Shown one piece after another: positions 18,207-27,123 of a stretch of DNA of 64,000 nucleotides. Both the position numbers and the translations under genes were made by a program. The DNA lies in contig JAHPZJ010000010.1 in assembly GCA_019058245.1 (NCBI GenBank), positions 1 through 64,000 on the forward strand, given 5' to 3'. Position 1 is the first letter of the stretch; each line of letters begins with the position of its first letter. This stretch comes from Promethearchaeota archaeon (lineage in GTDB: Archaea; Asgardarchaeota; Lokiarchaeia; Sigyniarchaeales; SOKP01). The notes under the pieces are model-generated. The model saw nothing but the letters and a program-made list of their open reading frames with translations. It ran no database searches and was not told where the DNA came from.

Positions 18207-18306
18207 AAAATCCTTTTTATATGGGCAGAAAATCATGAATATATATTAGAAATGGTTGATGCTATATTTGAAATAGAAAGAGAATAAGATTTAATTATTT
18301 TAGGTT
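18207..18306. repeat. direct repeat B (matches 12511-12611)
   Basis: The second copy of the roughly 100-bp repeat, in the same orientation as copy A. It encodes the tail WAENHEYILEMVDAIFEIERE and a stop on the plus strand, preceded by no intact gene. Its last twelve bases overlap the 3' end of the ArsR-like gene at 18295-18642 on the other strand. Together the copies bracket about 5.6 kb containing the ACR3 relic and the oxidase operon. Confidence 0.75.
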
Positions 18307-18642
18307 TATTGTCAACTTTTCCATATTCAACTTCCATACCTTTTCAGGAGCTCTTTTACTTTCACTTGGCTTGTAATCTGATTTAATAATACCTACATTT
18401 TCTAATTCTCTAAGATGATAATATAAATTTGCTTTCTTCAAATTTTTAAAATCTCCTTTACCACACATTCCATGACATTGATTTTTATCATCCATGGTTT
18501 CACTAGCATCTTTAAGATGATTAAAAAGATCATCTGAAGACATTGGGCCATCTCCTAGAATATCTATTATAACCCATCGAATTTGGCAATGTAAGGCTTT
18601 TACATATGTACTAATATCTTCAAGATCTATTTCTTTCGTCAT
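18295..18642 (-). CDS. ArsR-like winged-helix regulator, 115 aa
   Basis: A small DNA-binding protein. The N-terminus (LEDISTYVKALHCQIRWVII) and the segment NLKKANLYYHLRELENVGII form an ArsR-type winged helix, with a wing at KSDYKPSESKRAPEKVWKL. Between helices 2 and 3 there is an insert containing NQCHGMCGKGDF, whose two cysteines plus a histidine, together with Cys19, could bind a metal. The gene is divergent from the small Cys-rich protein and ABC transporter genes starting at 18923, so it may regulate them. The metal-sensing idea is inference. Confidence 0.75.
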   Translation of the reverse strand: MTKEIDLEDISTYVKALHCQIRWVIIDILGDGPMSSDDLFNHLKDASETMDDKNQCHGMCGKGDFKNLKKANLYYHLRELENVGIIKSDYKPSESKRAPEKVWKLNMEKLTINLK

Positions 18643-18922
18643 ATCCTTAAACCACCAAAATCTTATAATATATAAAATCTCGAAACATTTAAATATATGG
18701 TTTGATTAGTTTAATCTAATATTTAACTAATTAAAATACAAATGAAAAACTTTATTATGGTAGTTTAATTTAGGTTTTGAGAATGAAGGTAAGATTAACG
18801 AAGTGGAACTTTAATAATTTAGCTATTAAACCGATTAAAGAGATTTCGCATAATAGAAGGATTTATTTGTATTATTTAAAAATCAATAAAAACTGAAAAA
18901 AAATATAAGAGGTATCAATAAA

Positions 18923-19081
18923 ATGAAAATTAAAGAAACGGAAGAATGTGAATGTGATAAACCAGAAATAAAAGAGAAGCATCCACAAGGGTGTACTTTA
19001 AATCAAATTATTAAATGCCATGGAGATCAACCAATCAATGATCTTCTAAAACACATTCAATTAGAAGAAGAGGAAAAATAG
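18923..19081 (+). CDS. small cysteine/histidine-rich protein, 52 aa
   Basis: An ATG at 18923 opens a 52-residue frame ending with TAG at 19079-19081. The upstream sequence ATAAGAGGTATCAATAAA contains a plausible Shine-Dalgarno site (AGAGGT). The protein starts MKIKETEECECDKPE and contains four cysteines and three histidines (CEC, QGC, KCHGD), then an acidic end, LEEEEK. It could bind a metal. It sits 26 bases before the ABC transporter ATPase start, and all three genes point away from the ArsR-like gene, which also carries a Cys/His insert. I infer a co-regulated unit. The family is unknown. Confidence 0.6.
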   Translation: MKIKETEECECDKPEIKEKHPQGCTLNQIIKCHGDQPINDLLKHIQLEEEEK

Positions 19082-19107
19082 GAATTTTTTCCTAAGGAGG
19101 TGTTATT

Positions 19108-20100
19108 ATGAGTGTTATTGCTATAAATAATCTAGCTAAATATTTTTCACTCCCAAAGAAAGGAAAAGGGGGCAAACCAGGACCAATGAATGGGAAAATG
19201 GGACCAATGGGTATTATTCGTGCAGTTGATAATATTAGTTTTGAGGTGAAAAAGGGTGAAATCTTTGGATTTTTAGGTCCAAATGGTGCAGGTAAAACTA
19301 CAACAATACGGATGATGACAGGTGTATTAAGACCTACTAAAGGAAATGTGTCTATTTTTGGACATGATGTATGGAAAAATCAAATTCTCGTAAAACAAAT
19401 TACTGGAAATGTTCCTGAAGAAGCAAATGTATATTTTGACCTAACGGGACTACAAAATTTAATGTTTATTGGAGAAATTTATGGTGTTCCTAAAAAGACT
19501 CGCTTAAATCGCGCAGAGTCTTTACTTAAAAAATTTGAACTATACGAAAAGCGCAATTTAAAATCAATGAGATATTCTAAGGGAATGAAACAAAGATTAT
19601 TGCTATGTATGGCGCTAATGAGTAATCCAAAAATTTTATTTCTTGATGAGCCAACAAGTGGATTAGATGTGCAGTCTGCTCGTATAATAAAACAATTGAT
19701 AAGAGAGTATAATGAAAAAGGTGTAACCATCTTTCTTACCACTCATGACATGGAAGTTGCAAATGAATTATGCCATAGAATCGCAATTATTAATCATGGA
19801 AAAATCATTAGTTTAGATACTCCTCAAAACTTAAAAGCATTAACTCAAGAATATAAAGCAATTGATTTCTATTTTACTAATGGGGCAGATAAGGCTAAAA
19901 TCAAAGATTTGAGTTCTGTAAGAGAAGTTCAAGAGGTAAGTGGAGGTTTTCACCTAATTGTAGAAGATATTCATGAAGGAATTTGTGAGATTGTAGATTT
20001 CATCAAGCAAAATCATTTAATTATAAAACAACTAAATACACATCAACCAAAATTAGAAGATGCATTTTTAAAAATCATTGAAAGAGGTGATAAAAATTAA
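19108..20100 (+). CDS. ABC-2-type transporter ATP-binding protein
   Basis: A 330-residue ABC ATPase. Walker A is GPNGAGKTT (about 57-65), the signature is a variant, YSKGMKQRL (about 156), Walker B is ILFLDEPTSGLD (about 174-185) and the switch histidine is in TTHDMEVA. An unusual Gly/Pro/Met-rich insert, KKGKGGKPGPMNGKMGPMG, follows residue 16, before the first core strand. The C-terminal 80 residues form the regulatory extension typical of CcmA/DrrA-like exporters. It has a strong Shine-Dalgarno site (AAGGAGGTG). It pairs with the permease that overlaps its stop codon. The cargo is unknown; drug or lipid export is typical of the family. Confidence 0.92.
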   Translation: MSVIAINNLAKYFSLPKKGKGGKPGPMNGKMGPMGIIRAVDNISFEVKKGEIFGFLGPNGAGKTTTIRMMTGVLRPTKGNVSIFGHDVWKNQILVKQITGNVPEEANVYFDLTGLQNLMFIGEIYGVPKKTRLNRAESLLKKFELYEKRNLKSMRYSKGMKQRLLLCMALMSNPKILFLDEPTSGLDVQSARIIKQLIREYNEKGVTIFLTTHDMEVANELCHRIAIINHGKIISLDTPQNLKALTQEYKAIDFYFTNGADKAKIKDLSSVREVQEVSGGFHLIVEDIHEGICEIVDFIKQNHLIIKQLNTHQPKLEDAFLKIIERGDKN

Positions 20101-20881
20101 TAAGGAATTTATATTATCTAAAGAATCTAGGTTTAGTACTTTTAAAACTCAACTAAAGAGATCTTTTATAATTACTAAAAAAGATTTGAGAATTTATTAT
20201 AATAAACCACCTGTATTAATTCAAGGGATTTTTTTTCCAATAATATTATTTTTTGCTTTTACAATAGGAAGAAGTATATCACCAATTTACCTTATTTCTG
20301 GAATAATAGCAATGGTTCTTTTCTTAACTTCGACTTCATTGGGACCTATCATTTTTCCATGGGAGACTATTCGTGGTACTTTTGAGCGATTAACTACTTG
20401 TCCAGTTTCAATTAAGACAATATTAATTGGTAGTATTTGGAGTTCATTTATATACGGTTTATTATTCTCGTCAATTCCTTTGGTTTTAGGAGTAATATTC
20501 CTATCAAGTGGATTAGCCATTAATTATTTTCTAATTATTGCTGGTATGATTCTTTCTTCGTTGGTTTTTTCCAGTTTTAGTTTGATAATCTCCTCGCCAC
20601 CAATAAGAAATCCGGGAAATACAATGATATTACAAATTTTTATCAAATTTCCATTATTATTTATCAGTCCACTGTTTATGCCAATTAATTCAATCGCAAC
20701 TGCAGTAATATCTCCAATTACCTATTGTCTTGATGTATTAAACATTGGATTAGGAGAGGTCAGTGCATTTGGATCTTTTGGATTACTCATCGATATTTTA
20801 GTTCTTATAGGTCTTGGATTTGGATTTCTATTTTTAGCATTCGCTATACATCAAAAAACACTAGAAAAGAGATTTAGGTGA
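20096..20881 (+). CDS. ABC-2-type permease
   Basis: A membrane subunit of about 261 residues with six hydrophobic segments, starting with PPVLIQGIFFPIILFFAFTI and including YLISGIIAMVLFLTSTSLGP and the final GLLIDILVLIGLGFGFLFLA. It is the partner of the ATPase upstream. The start is unusual. The conventional TTG (20078) and GTG (20087) lie before or inside the Shine-Dalgarno sequence GAGGTGA (20084-20090). An ATT at 20096, five bases after that site and overlapping the ATPase stop as ATTAA, gives MNKEFILSKESRF and is the start I prefer. This matches other AUU/AUA starts in the window. Confidence 0.8.
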   Translation: MNKEFILSKESRFSTFKTQLKRSFIITKKDLRIYYNKPPVLIQGIFFPIILFFAFTIGRSISPIYLISGIIAMVLFLTSTSLGPIIFPWETIRGTFERLTTCPVSIKTILIGSIWSSFIYGLLFSSIPLVLGVIFLSSGLAINYFLIIAGMILSSLVFSSFSLIISSPPIRNPGNTMILQIFIKFPLLFISPLFMPINSIATAVISPITYCLDVLNIGLGEVSAFGSFGLLIDILVLIGLGFGFLFLAFAIHQKTLEKRFR

Positions 20882-21196
20882 TATTTACAAATAACTTGTA
20901 ATAAAGCACTTTACCATATAGTCACTATTAATAATTTTTATCATACTAAAAAAATAATTTCTTTTTTTTTCAAGCATTTACTCTTATTTTAGATAATGTC
21001 TATTGATAATTAAGAACATACTTCACTTCTTTTTTTTTATTTTTAAGAAAATTTTCATTAGCCTAACATTTTTTTCAAACCATTCAAGGGTTATTTTTTG
21101 CCAACAATTATAAAAATGTGAAATTTATTAATATTTTTAAAAAGTTCTAAAAACTGTTTTATAATAATGATAAAGATTTGAGATGCAGGGGGACAA
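20882..21196. other. AT-rich intergenic spacer
   Basis: No gene or clear structure. Poly-T tracts at about 20961-20971 and 21029-21038 could serve as archaeal transcription terminators for the ABC operon. A short GGGGGACAAATG context gives the start of the channel gene. Confidence 0.4.
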
Positions 21197-22903
21197 ATGC
21201 TAAAAGAGAAAATCTTTAAAAGTCTGAATTTTCCAATCATAAAGACTATTACAGCAAAATTAATAGCCATTTGGCTGATTATGTCAAGTCTTATATATGG
21301 GACTATCGCAATATTAGAAACCGAAAAAGGTTTACTACAACAATTCTATGTAGTCTTTATTATATTATCTTGTATTACTGGTTTTACATTTAATTTGGAA
21401 TATGTTCTCCGTTTTTGGACCTATAATCAAAATGTTAGAGAGGGAAATTCAATTTCAACACGATGGGATTATTTTACAAGTATTATAGGAGTAATTGATT
21501 TTCTAAGTGCTATCTCATTTATAACGTATTTGATAGGTTTTTTTGTCTTTGATGTAATGGATTTTACACGATTTTTACGTTTATTTGCACTTCTTAAATT
21601 CACTCGTTATTCTGGATCTTTTAAAATTATATTAGCGGTAATAAAACGCAAAAAAGAAGAATTAGTAATCACTTTAATGCTTTCTTTAATTTTGATGTTT
21701 TTTGGAGCAATATTCATATATATTGCTGAACATGATGCCCAACCTGATAAAATTACAAATCTTTTTAGCTCTATATGGTTTACGGCAATAAATCTTTTTA
21801 CAATCGGATATGGGGATATTGTACCATTAACTCTATTTGGAAAAATTATATCAGGAATTATATCCTTTATTGGAATAACATTATTCTTATTACCCGCTAG
21901 TGTTATTGTATCTGGATTCCTTGAGGAACTTGAAGAGAGGAACCCCTCCTCAGAAATTTGTCCCAATTGTCAAGAAGTTATTTCAAAATCTGAGTTTATA
22001 AGACAATTAAGGAAAAAGAAAGACAAAAAAAAAGACTTAAAAATTTCTTCAAAGGGTAATTATAAAAAGAAAATATATAAGCTAATTCATTTTAGATTTC
22101 CCTCTAAATTAGGTCAAAAGATCGTATTTATTTTCTTTGCAAGTATTATCACACTAAACGTTTTAGCAGTAATGGTTGGAACCAATCCAGAATTATATTT
22201 AGAGTTTAAATCTTTATTAAATTCACTGTTAATATTTTCAATCATTGTATTTTCTGTTGAATATATATTACGAGTCTGGTGTGTCGTTGCTTCAAAAAAA
22301 GAGAAATTTAAAAATCCTATTAGAGGAAGAATAAAATATATCTTAAGTCCAATAGCTATTGTTGACATTATAATTCTTATTGCTTTATATCTTATACTTT
22401 TTTTAAATCATATTCGTATTTTAGTTTTATACCTTCAAGTTTTAAGAATGTTGGTTATTTTTAAAATAGGTCATTTTATTGACGTGTTTAGGGTAACAGG
22501 ATTAATTTTTAAGGAAACAAAACGAGAATTTTTAGTTACTACTATTCTCTGCGGCATATTTCTTATATTCGCATCAACATTAATTTATTATTTAGAAAGA
22601 AATGCTCAACCTACTAAATTTTCAGATATTCCTACTACATTATGGATGGGAATTATCACGTTCACAACTACGGGATTTGGCGATGTATATCCGATAACTA
22701 CAGGAGGTCGTTTTTGTACAATCGCCTTAGCTTTTCTGGGAGTATCGCTTTTTATTTTACCAGCAGGTATTCTAGGGTCAAACTTTTTTAGTACTATGCA
22801 AAATTACCGTTATTATAAAATCTGTCCAAAATGTCAGTTTATCATAACCAAACCAAAAATAAAAAGTAAAGTTAAAAAAATAAGAAGTGGTAAATTTAAA
22901 TAG
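21197..22903 (+). CDS. tandem-repeat potassium channel (two pore domains, one chain)
   Basis: A 568-residue membrane protein made of two consecutive voltage-gated-type channel units. Unit one has helices S1-S5 within about 15-180, including a basic S4-like helix, RFLRLFALLKFTRY, and a pore loop and filter, FTIGYGDIVPLT (about 200-211). Unit two repeats the layout, with RVWCV at S2, an S4-like RMLVIFKIGHF and a filter, TTTGFGDVYPIT (about 489-500). Each unit is followed by a zinc-ribbon-like CxxC (CPNCQEVI, CPKCQFII). The filters GYGD and GFGD are both of potassium type. Two units per chain would assemble as a dimer, as in eukaryotic two-pore-type channels, whereas most prokaryotic channels are tetramers of single units. 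Confidence 0.88.
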   Translation: MLKEKIFKSLNFPIIKTITAKLIAIWLIMSSLIYGTIAILETEKGLLQQFYVVFIILSCITGFTFNLEYVLRFWTYNQNVREGNSISTRWDYFTSIIGVIDFLSAISFITYLIGFFVFDVMDFTRFLRLFALLKFTRYSGSFKIILAVIKRKKEELVITLMLSLILMFFGAIFIYIAEHDAQPDKITNLFSSIWFTAINLFTIGYGDIVPLTLFGKIISGIISFIGITLFLLPASVIVSGFLEELEERNPSSEICPNCQEVISKSEFIRQLRKKKDKKKDLKISSKGNYKKKIYKLIHFRFPSKLGQKIVFIFFASIITLNVLAVMVGTNPELYLEFKSLLNSLLIFSIIVFSVEYILRVWCVVASKKEKFKNPIRGRIKYILSPIAIVDIIILIALYLILFLNHIRILVLYLQVLRMLVIFKIGHFIDVFRVTGLIFKETKREFLVTTILCGIFLIFASTLIYYLERNAQPTKFSDIPTTLWMGIITFTTTGFGDVYPITTGGRFCTIALAFLGVSLFILPAGILGSNFFSTMQNYRYYKICPKCQFIITKPKIKSKVKKIRSGKFK

Positions 22904-24596
22904 CGGACACCGTAATGGTTATCATAGCAACGATGAAACTATTTATAAAGGTGCTTGAGATTATATTTCCTGTTTTTTTATATATAGCAACATAAATAAA
23001 ACTTGATAATAAAGTAGTAGGTATTGTTATAGGCAAGTAGACTCCAAAATTGAAAAAACTTCCCAATATAAAACTAAATATGAGCAGATATACTATCATA
23101 TACACAATCTGTTCGCAAAAAGTAATTAATCCTGATATTATCTGTCCTTTTAAATCATTCTTGATTTTATTTTGGATAACTGTTTGGTTTAATAAACTAT
23201 ATATGAGAAAGACAAAGAAACATATCACAAAACAAATTGGAATGAATATTATTTTATTGAGAGAAGGAATTACAGCAAAATAGTTTAAACCAATTGATAA
23301 ATAGATGATTATAAATATTATTGGTGTTAAGATTATTCCTAACAATATTTGGTTAGTGAAATTCCTTCTATTTTTAAATGGTCCAATTAAAATATCTTTT
23401 AAAGGAATTTCCGCTTGCCTCCCAATTCTCCATAGAAAAATTAAGACAGCTACCATTTGACCGCATAAAAGCATTAAAACATTTCCAGCGGTAAATAAAG
23501 GAAAGAAGTATAATGGGAAAAAAATGATTATTCCTACAATACCAAGGATTAAAGAGTATACTAGATTTCTTAATGCTAAATTAGTTACTGAAACATTAGG
23601 TAAATCTATTTTTAAAATTACTTCTTCATCTCGATCCACTTTTCTTACTTTCAAAATTATTTTGTAAATAGGATCTATACTTAAAAAAAACAAACCAATA
23701 CCACCTATTAATTGAATTATCAAAATTACAAATCTGACATTAACATAAAAATTCTCATCAGGTTGCCTTACATCTGGAAATGTACTAATCACCCAATTTC
23801 TAGCTTCTCTGATAAAATCTTGATCCCAAGCGAGTAATAAATGATTAGTATTATCATCTAGGAAGATCATTGAAGCGTTACCATCTTGGAAACTTCCATA
23901 AAGTTTATTTACATCGATATTATCAGAAGTAGTATTGAGTCTTAAGGCCATACCATCTTTTAATCTTGATAGAGTATTTACTTCATCAAATCGAGCTTGA
24001 ATCATGAGAATATTTAAACTTCGATTAGAACTCGCTTTTATTGAATATTCAGGGTGATAGTCTTCTGTGGGTAAGCCCGTTCCAATTCCTATAAAACACT
24101 TAAAATCGGTATCTTCTGAAATAATTTGATTACCAGGGAAACCACCCATGGAATAACCTATGTATCCAAGATTATTTATATCAATATCATCTCTGGAATT
24201 AAGATATTCTTTAATTGCCCTTACATCATCAATTATCTTCCCTTGATCGAGTTTCCCCAGACTTTGTCCATGTCCTCTAAAATCAAACACTACGGCGACA
24301 AAACCGGCATTCGCCAATTCAACAGCATATCCTTTCAATATTTCCTTGTTTGCCATGTAGCCATGCCCAATTATAATAGCTTTTTTATTATCATAGCTAT
24401 TATATTTTTGATAAAGATTCTCTTTTGGTTCGAAAACATTGAAAGAAATTGTAACTCCATCTACTGTTTTAGCTGTGTGTCCATAAGAACCTTTCACACT
24501 TAGAGGGACTGTAAAGATTAAAACTGTTCCTATGATAAAAACAGTTAGAAAAAGCAAAATCGAAATTACTTTCTTTTTTGTAATAATTTGACTCAT
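22896..24596 (-). CDS. membrane-anchored alpha/beta hydrolase with C-terminal membrane domain
   Basis: A 566-residue protein. One N-terminal helix (VISILLFLTVFIIGTVLIFT) precedes an extracytoplasmic alpha/beta hydrolase domain (about 35-275): oxyanion region GHGYMANKE, FDFRGHGQSLG, the nucleophile elbow GYSMGGFPG (Ser near 148) and a likely catalytic His in NTNHLLLAW. The C-terminal half (about 290-560) holds some seven membrane helices, so hydrolase and membrane parts are fused. It could act on lipids or peptides at the cell surface. It ends by overlapping the channel gene stop by eight bases (convergent). The membrane part belongs to no family I can name. Confidence 0.8.
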   Translation of the reverse strand: MSQIITKKKVISILLFLTVFIIGTVLIFTVPLSVKGSYGHTAKTVDGVTISFNVFEPKENLYQKYNSYDNKKAIIIGHGYMANKEILKGYAVELANAGFVAVVFDFRGHGQSLGKLDQGKIIDDVRAIKEYLNSRDDIDINNLGYIGYSMGGFPGNQIISEDTDFKCFIGIGTGLPTEDYHPEYSIKASSNRSLNILMIQARFDEVNTLSRLKDGMALRLNTTSDNIDVNKLYGSFQDGNASMIFLDDNTNHLLLAWDQDFIREARNWVISTFPDVRQPDENFYVNVRFVILIIQLIGGIGLFFLSIDPIYKIILKVRKVDRDEEVILKIDLPNVSVTNLALRNLVYSLILGIVGIIIFFPLYFFPLFTAGNVLMLLCGQMVAVLIFLWRIGRQAEIPLKDILIGPFKNRRNFTNQILLGIILTPIIFIIIYLSIGLNYFAVIPSLNKIIFIPICFVICFFVFLIYSLLNQTVIQNKIKNDLKGQIISGLITFCEQIVYMIVYLLIFSFILGSFFNFGVYLPITIPTTLLSSFIYVAIYKKTGNIISSTFINSFIVAMITITVSAI

Positions 24597-24667
24597 AATG
24601 CATAATATCTTCAGTTTTTAATAAAGTTAAAAGGTTATATTTTGTTTTGATTTTACTTTTTTGTTAT

Positions 24668-25000
24668 CTAATCTCCCATTATTGTATTTTCCAGAAAGCC
24701 AATCCCTCTTGGGGTCGCTTTCCAACCACTTTCTGTATTCATGATGTAAAATAATTGCTCTAACATTGATAAATGATATTTGATTTGTTCTTCTTCGATG
24801 TTAAATTTTTTATTGATTTGTTTCTGTGTCATTATATTAATCCCAATAAATTTTAACAACTCTCTTCTCGTTTGGTTCATCATAGCTCTATAAGCCCGGG
24901 CATGATCCTCTTTATGGTCAATACTTTCCGATAATCGTAAAAATTCCTTCATTTCTTCCTTAGTTAATTTACAAACTTCTAATATTTCTTTCATATCCAT
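24668..25000 (-). CDS. winged-helix regulator, 110 aa
   Basis: A small ArsR-like DNA-binding protein. After a helical lead (MDMKEILEVCKLTKEEMKEF) it shows AMMNQTRRELLKFIGINIMT, a recognition region, KQINKKFNIEEEQIKYHLSM, and a short wing, MNTESGWKATPRGIGFLE. No ligand-binding cysteine cluster is present, although one Cys occurs at residue 10. The gene lies about 70 bases upstream of the hydrolase gene on the same strand and may control it. The target is inference. Confidence 0.75.
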   Translation of the reverse strand: MDMKEILEVCKLTKEEMKEFLRLSESIDHKEDHARAYRAMMNQTRRELLKFIGINIMTQKQINKKFNIEEEQIKYHLSMLEQLFYIMNTESGWKATPRGIGFLENTIMGD

Positions 25001-25153
25001 GAATAATTCACTTTTTATTCTTCTTATTTATATTTATAAAATATAACTTATATTATAAAGTTCTTAATTATAGTCTAAAGCTTAGAAACAACCTGTAAAA
25101 ATTTTCTTTGGGTTCTTTGGGAAAATTCAGATAAGTTGGTTTATAAGTAGAGT

Positions 25154-25453
25154 TTAATTTTGTGAAGTAATTTCAGCATTGTTAATAATAATTTTATCTT
25201 TAGTGTTGTGTTTTTTTTTCAATTCATAATAGCAGTTAAATATCCCGTAGCCATTCAATACTACATAACATGTGTTTATTATTCCAAGGCTTATAACTTC
25301 AATTGAAAAGGTAAAAATCGCTACTAAACAATTGATAATAATTGATATTATCCATCCTATTATTCTGAAACTCGGTTTACTTGCCTTTTTACTTACAAAA
25401 AAATAGAAAGCAAAAAAAGATAAGATTGTAAATATCCATTCTATTACTTCTAT
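25154..25453 (-). CDS. small membrane protein, about 99 aa, with apparent AUA start
   Basis: A minus-strand frame ending with TAA at 25156-25154 encodes three hydrophobic helices: VIEWIFTILSFFAFYFFVSK, IIGWIISIIINCLVAIFTFS and VISLGIINTCYVVLNGYGIF, followed by a polar tail. The pattern resembles PnuC/SemiSWEET-like small carriers, but I cannot name the family. There is no ATG, GTG or TTG at the front. An ATA at 25453 lies seven bases after a GGTGA Shine-Dalgarno-like site (25465-25461) and gives MEVIEWIF. The frame is uninterrupted for 100 codons with coherent helices, so it is likely real. A decayed start is the alternative. Confidence 0.5.
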   Translation of the reverse strand: MEVIEWIFTILSFFAFYFFVSKKASKPSFRIIGWIISIIINCLVAIFTFSIEVISLGIINTCYVVLNGYGIFNCYYELKKKHNTKDKIIINNAEITSQN

Positions 25454-25593
25454 TAATTATTCACCATATTTAATTTTCACGAAAATCGAATTTAAGAAAA
25501 CTCTCAATATATGCAAATTGACAATGATATATAAATGTCTTCACAAAATTCGAACTAAAAAAATAAATATTAACAATTCCTATTATATAATTA

Positions 25594-26670
25594 ATGGTAA
25601 AGAATGATCGATCTTTTCTTTTTGAAGGAAAAATTAGAGATTTTGAAAAAGTAGTTCTTGAGTATCAGCTTGAAATTGCTCATTTTTCCTCACTTTCTGA
25701 GACTATGGCAAAAATCATGGCTTATTTATCATTATATCAAAAATTAACCCAAAGTCAGTTAAATAATTTAACAGAATATTCGAAATCTACTGTCTCTACT
25801 AGTTTAGCAGCTCTTATTAGAATCAATTATGTCAGAAAAGAGAAAATTAAAGGTTCCAGGGAATATAATTATTATATTGCACCTCCTTCCGAGATGTCTA
25901 TAGATTTTGCGTTGGGGTCCACTGAAAAGGAAATTATATTCTTAAAACAGAAAATCAAAGAATTAAACAATAATAATTTAGAGGGTAAGAATGGTTATAA
26001 CCTTATGTTAGTAAGATTAAAGCACATTCTAGATGTGTTTGAGTGTTATCAAAGAATTTTAGAAACTCTAAAAGATCCAAAAGCAAAAGTTAATTTAAGC
26101 TTATCCGAAGAGCATATAAAAACGCTTTCTTCGGAAGATTTTAACCTTATTCATTTAAAATTTGATCCTGAAATAAAGCAAGTTGAAGATGATTTGCTTG
26201 AGTTTTTTATGTATGAGTCTGCTTATTCTACTTTATCAGAGTTTACACTGATGATTTACACTCTCTTTCTTACAAGAAAGGTTTTAACTCAAGAAAAGAT
26301 AAGAGAGTTAACAGGATTATCGTTGGGTAAGGTATCACAGGTTGTAAATACGCTTATAAAAAATGGACTAATCGAGAAGATCGATAAGGAACAATATCAA
26401 GAGATTATTCCTGATGAGATCAAGCGCCAAACAATTTATTCAATGTCATCTATTAAGGAGGCATTTTTTACTTCAGGGATTAATTCACTTGAAGAAATGC
26501 TGAAATATGAAGGTAAATTTCAAAAAATTAAATCAGAATTGATGAATAACAAGGAGAGTCTAGAAAAACTTCGGGGATACACTCAAGTTCTAAATTATGT
26601 AGAAAAATATTTGGATATAATCCCTATTTATAAAAAAGCTACTTCAATATTTTTAGATTTTTTAGATTAA
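25594..26670 (+). CDS. regulator with two winged-helix domains (GbsR/MarR-like tandem)
   Basis: A 358-residue protein built from two related halves. The first winged helix lies near 35-100 (MAKIMAYLSLYQKLTQSQLN, then SKSTVSTSLAALIRINYVRK). The second lies near 200-270 (LTQEKIRELTGLSLGKVSQV, then NTLIKNGLIEKIDKE). Each is followed by helices that could form a dimer interface. The GbsR/MarR-like pattern suggests a transcriptional regulator that can act as a pseudo-dimer within one chain. The start ATG at 25594 follows a TATA-like region (TTCCTATTATATAATTA), so a leaderless transcript is plausible. The regulated genes are not evident. Confidence 0.78.
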   Translation: MVKNDRSFLFEGKIRDFEKVVLEYQLEIAHFSSLSETMAKIMAYLSLYQKLTQSQLNNLTEYSKSTVSTSLAALIRINYVRKEKIKGSREYNYYIAPPSEMSIDFALGSTEKEIIFLKQKIKELNNNNLEGKNGYNLMLVRLKHILDVFECYQRILETLKDPKAKVNLSLSEEHIKTLSSEDFNLIHLKFDPEIKQVEDDLLEFFMYESAYSTLSEFTLMIYTLFLTRKVLTQEKIRELTGLSLGKVSQVVNTLIKNGLIEKIDKEQYQEIIPDEIKRQTIYSMSSIKEAFFTSGINSLEEMLKYEGKFQKIKSELMNNKESLEKLRGYTQVLNYVEKYLDIIPIYKKATSIFLDFLD

Positions 26671-26837
26671 TTTTTAGATAAAATGAATAAGAAAATAAAA
26701 AAAAATATCTGAACTTTAAAGTAAATATGGAAAACTTAAGATTGATTTGAGGTTAAAAAGGGAATTATTATTATTTTTATAATTTCATAGCAGTCTATTT
26801 TTATTTATTAAGATTTATTTTAATTAATTAGTAGAGC

Positions 26838-26957
26838 ATGATAAAATGTACGTTTTTAATACTTCTAGTTTTAATAATTATTATCCTGATTGTTTGTTTG
26901 AATTGTTGGGATGGTGGAGAACCAGCTAAAAGAGTAAAAATTTGGATGGAAAGGTAA
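26838..26957 (+). CDS. single-span small membrane protein, 39 aa
   Basis: A 39-codon frame, ATG 26838-26840 and TAA 26955-26957. It begins MIKCTFLILLVLIIIILIVC, a single hydrophobic helix, then LNCWDGGEPAKRVKIWMER, a basic tail. Two cysteines bracket the end of the helix. The composition is that of a typical small membrane protein rather than a random frame. The region upstream is AT-rich with no strong Shine-Dalgarno site. The function is unknown. Confidence 0.45.
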   Translation: MIKCTFLILLVLIIIILIVCLNCWDGGEPAKRVKIWMER

Positions 26958-27123
26958 ATTCAAAGTCTGATTTCAATGAAAATTCCTTTGAAAATTTAAC
27001 ATTTTTGTCGGAATAGTTGTAAATAAAAGATGAATATTAGAATATGATTTTAAAATAGATGTCAAATCATATCTAAATACCATAAATAGAAATGTTTATT
27101 ACTAATAAAAAGGAGTGAAATCT

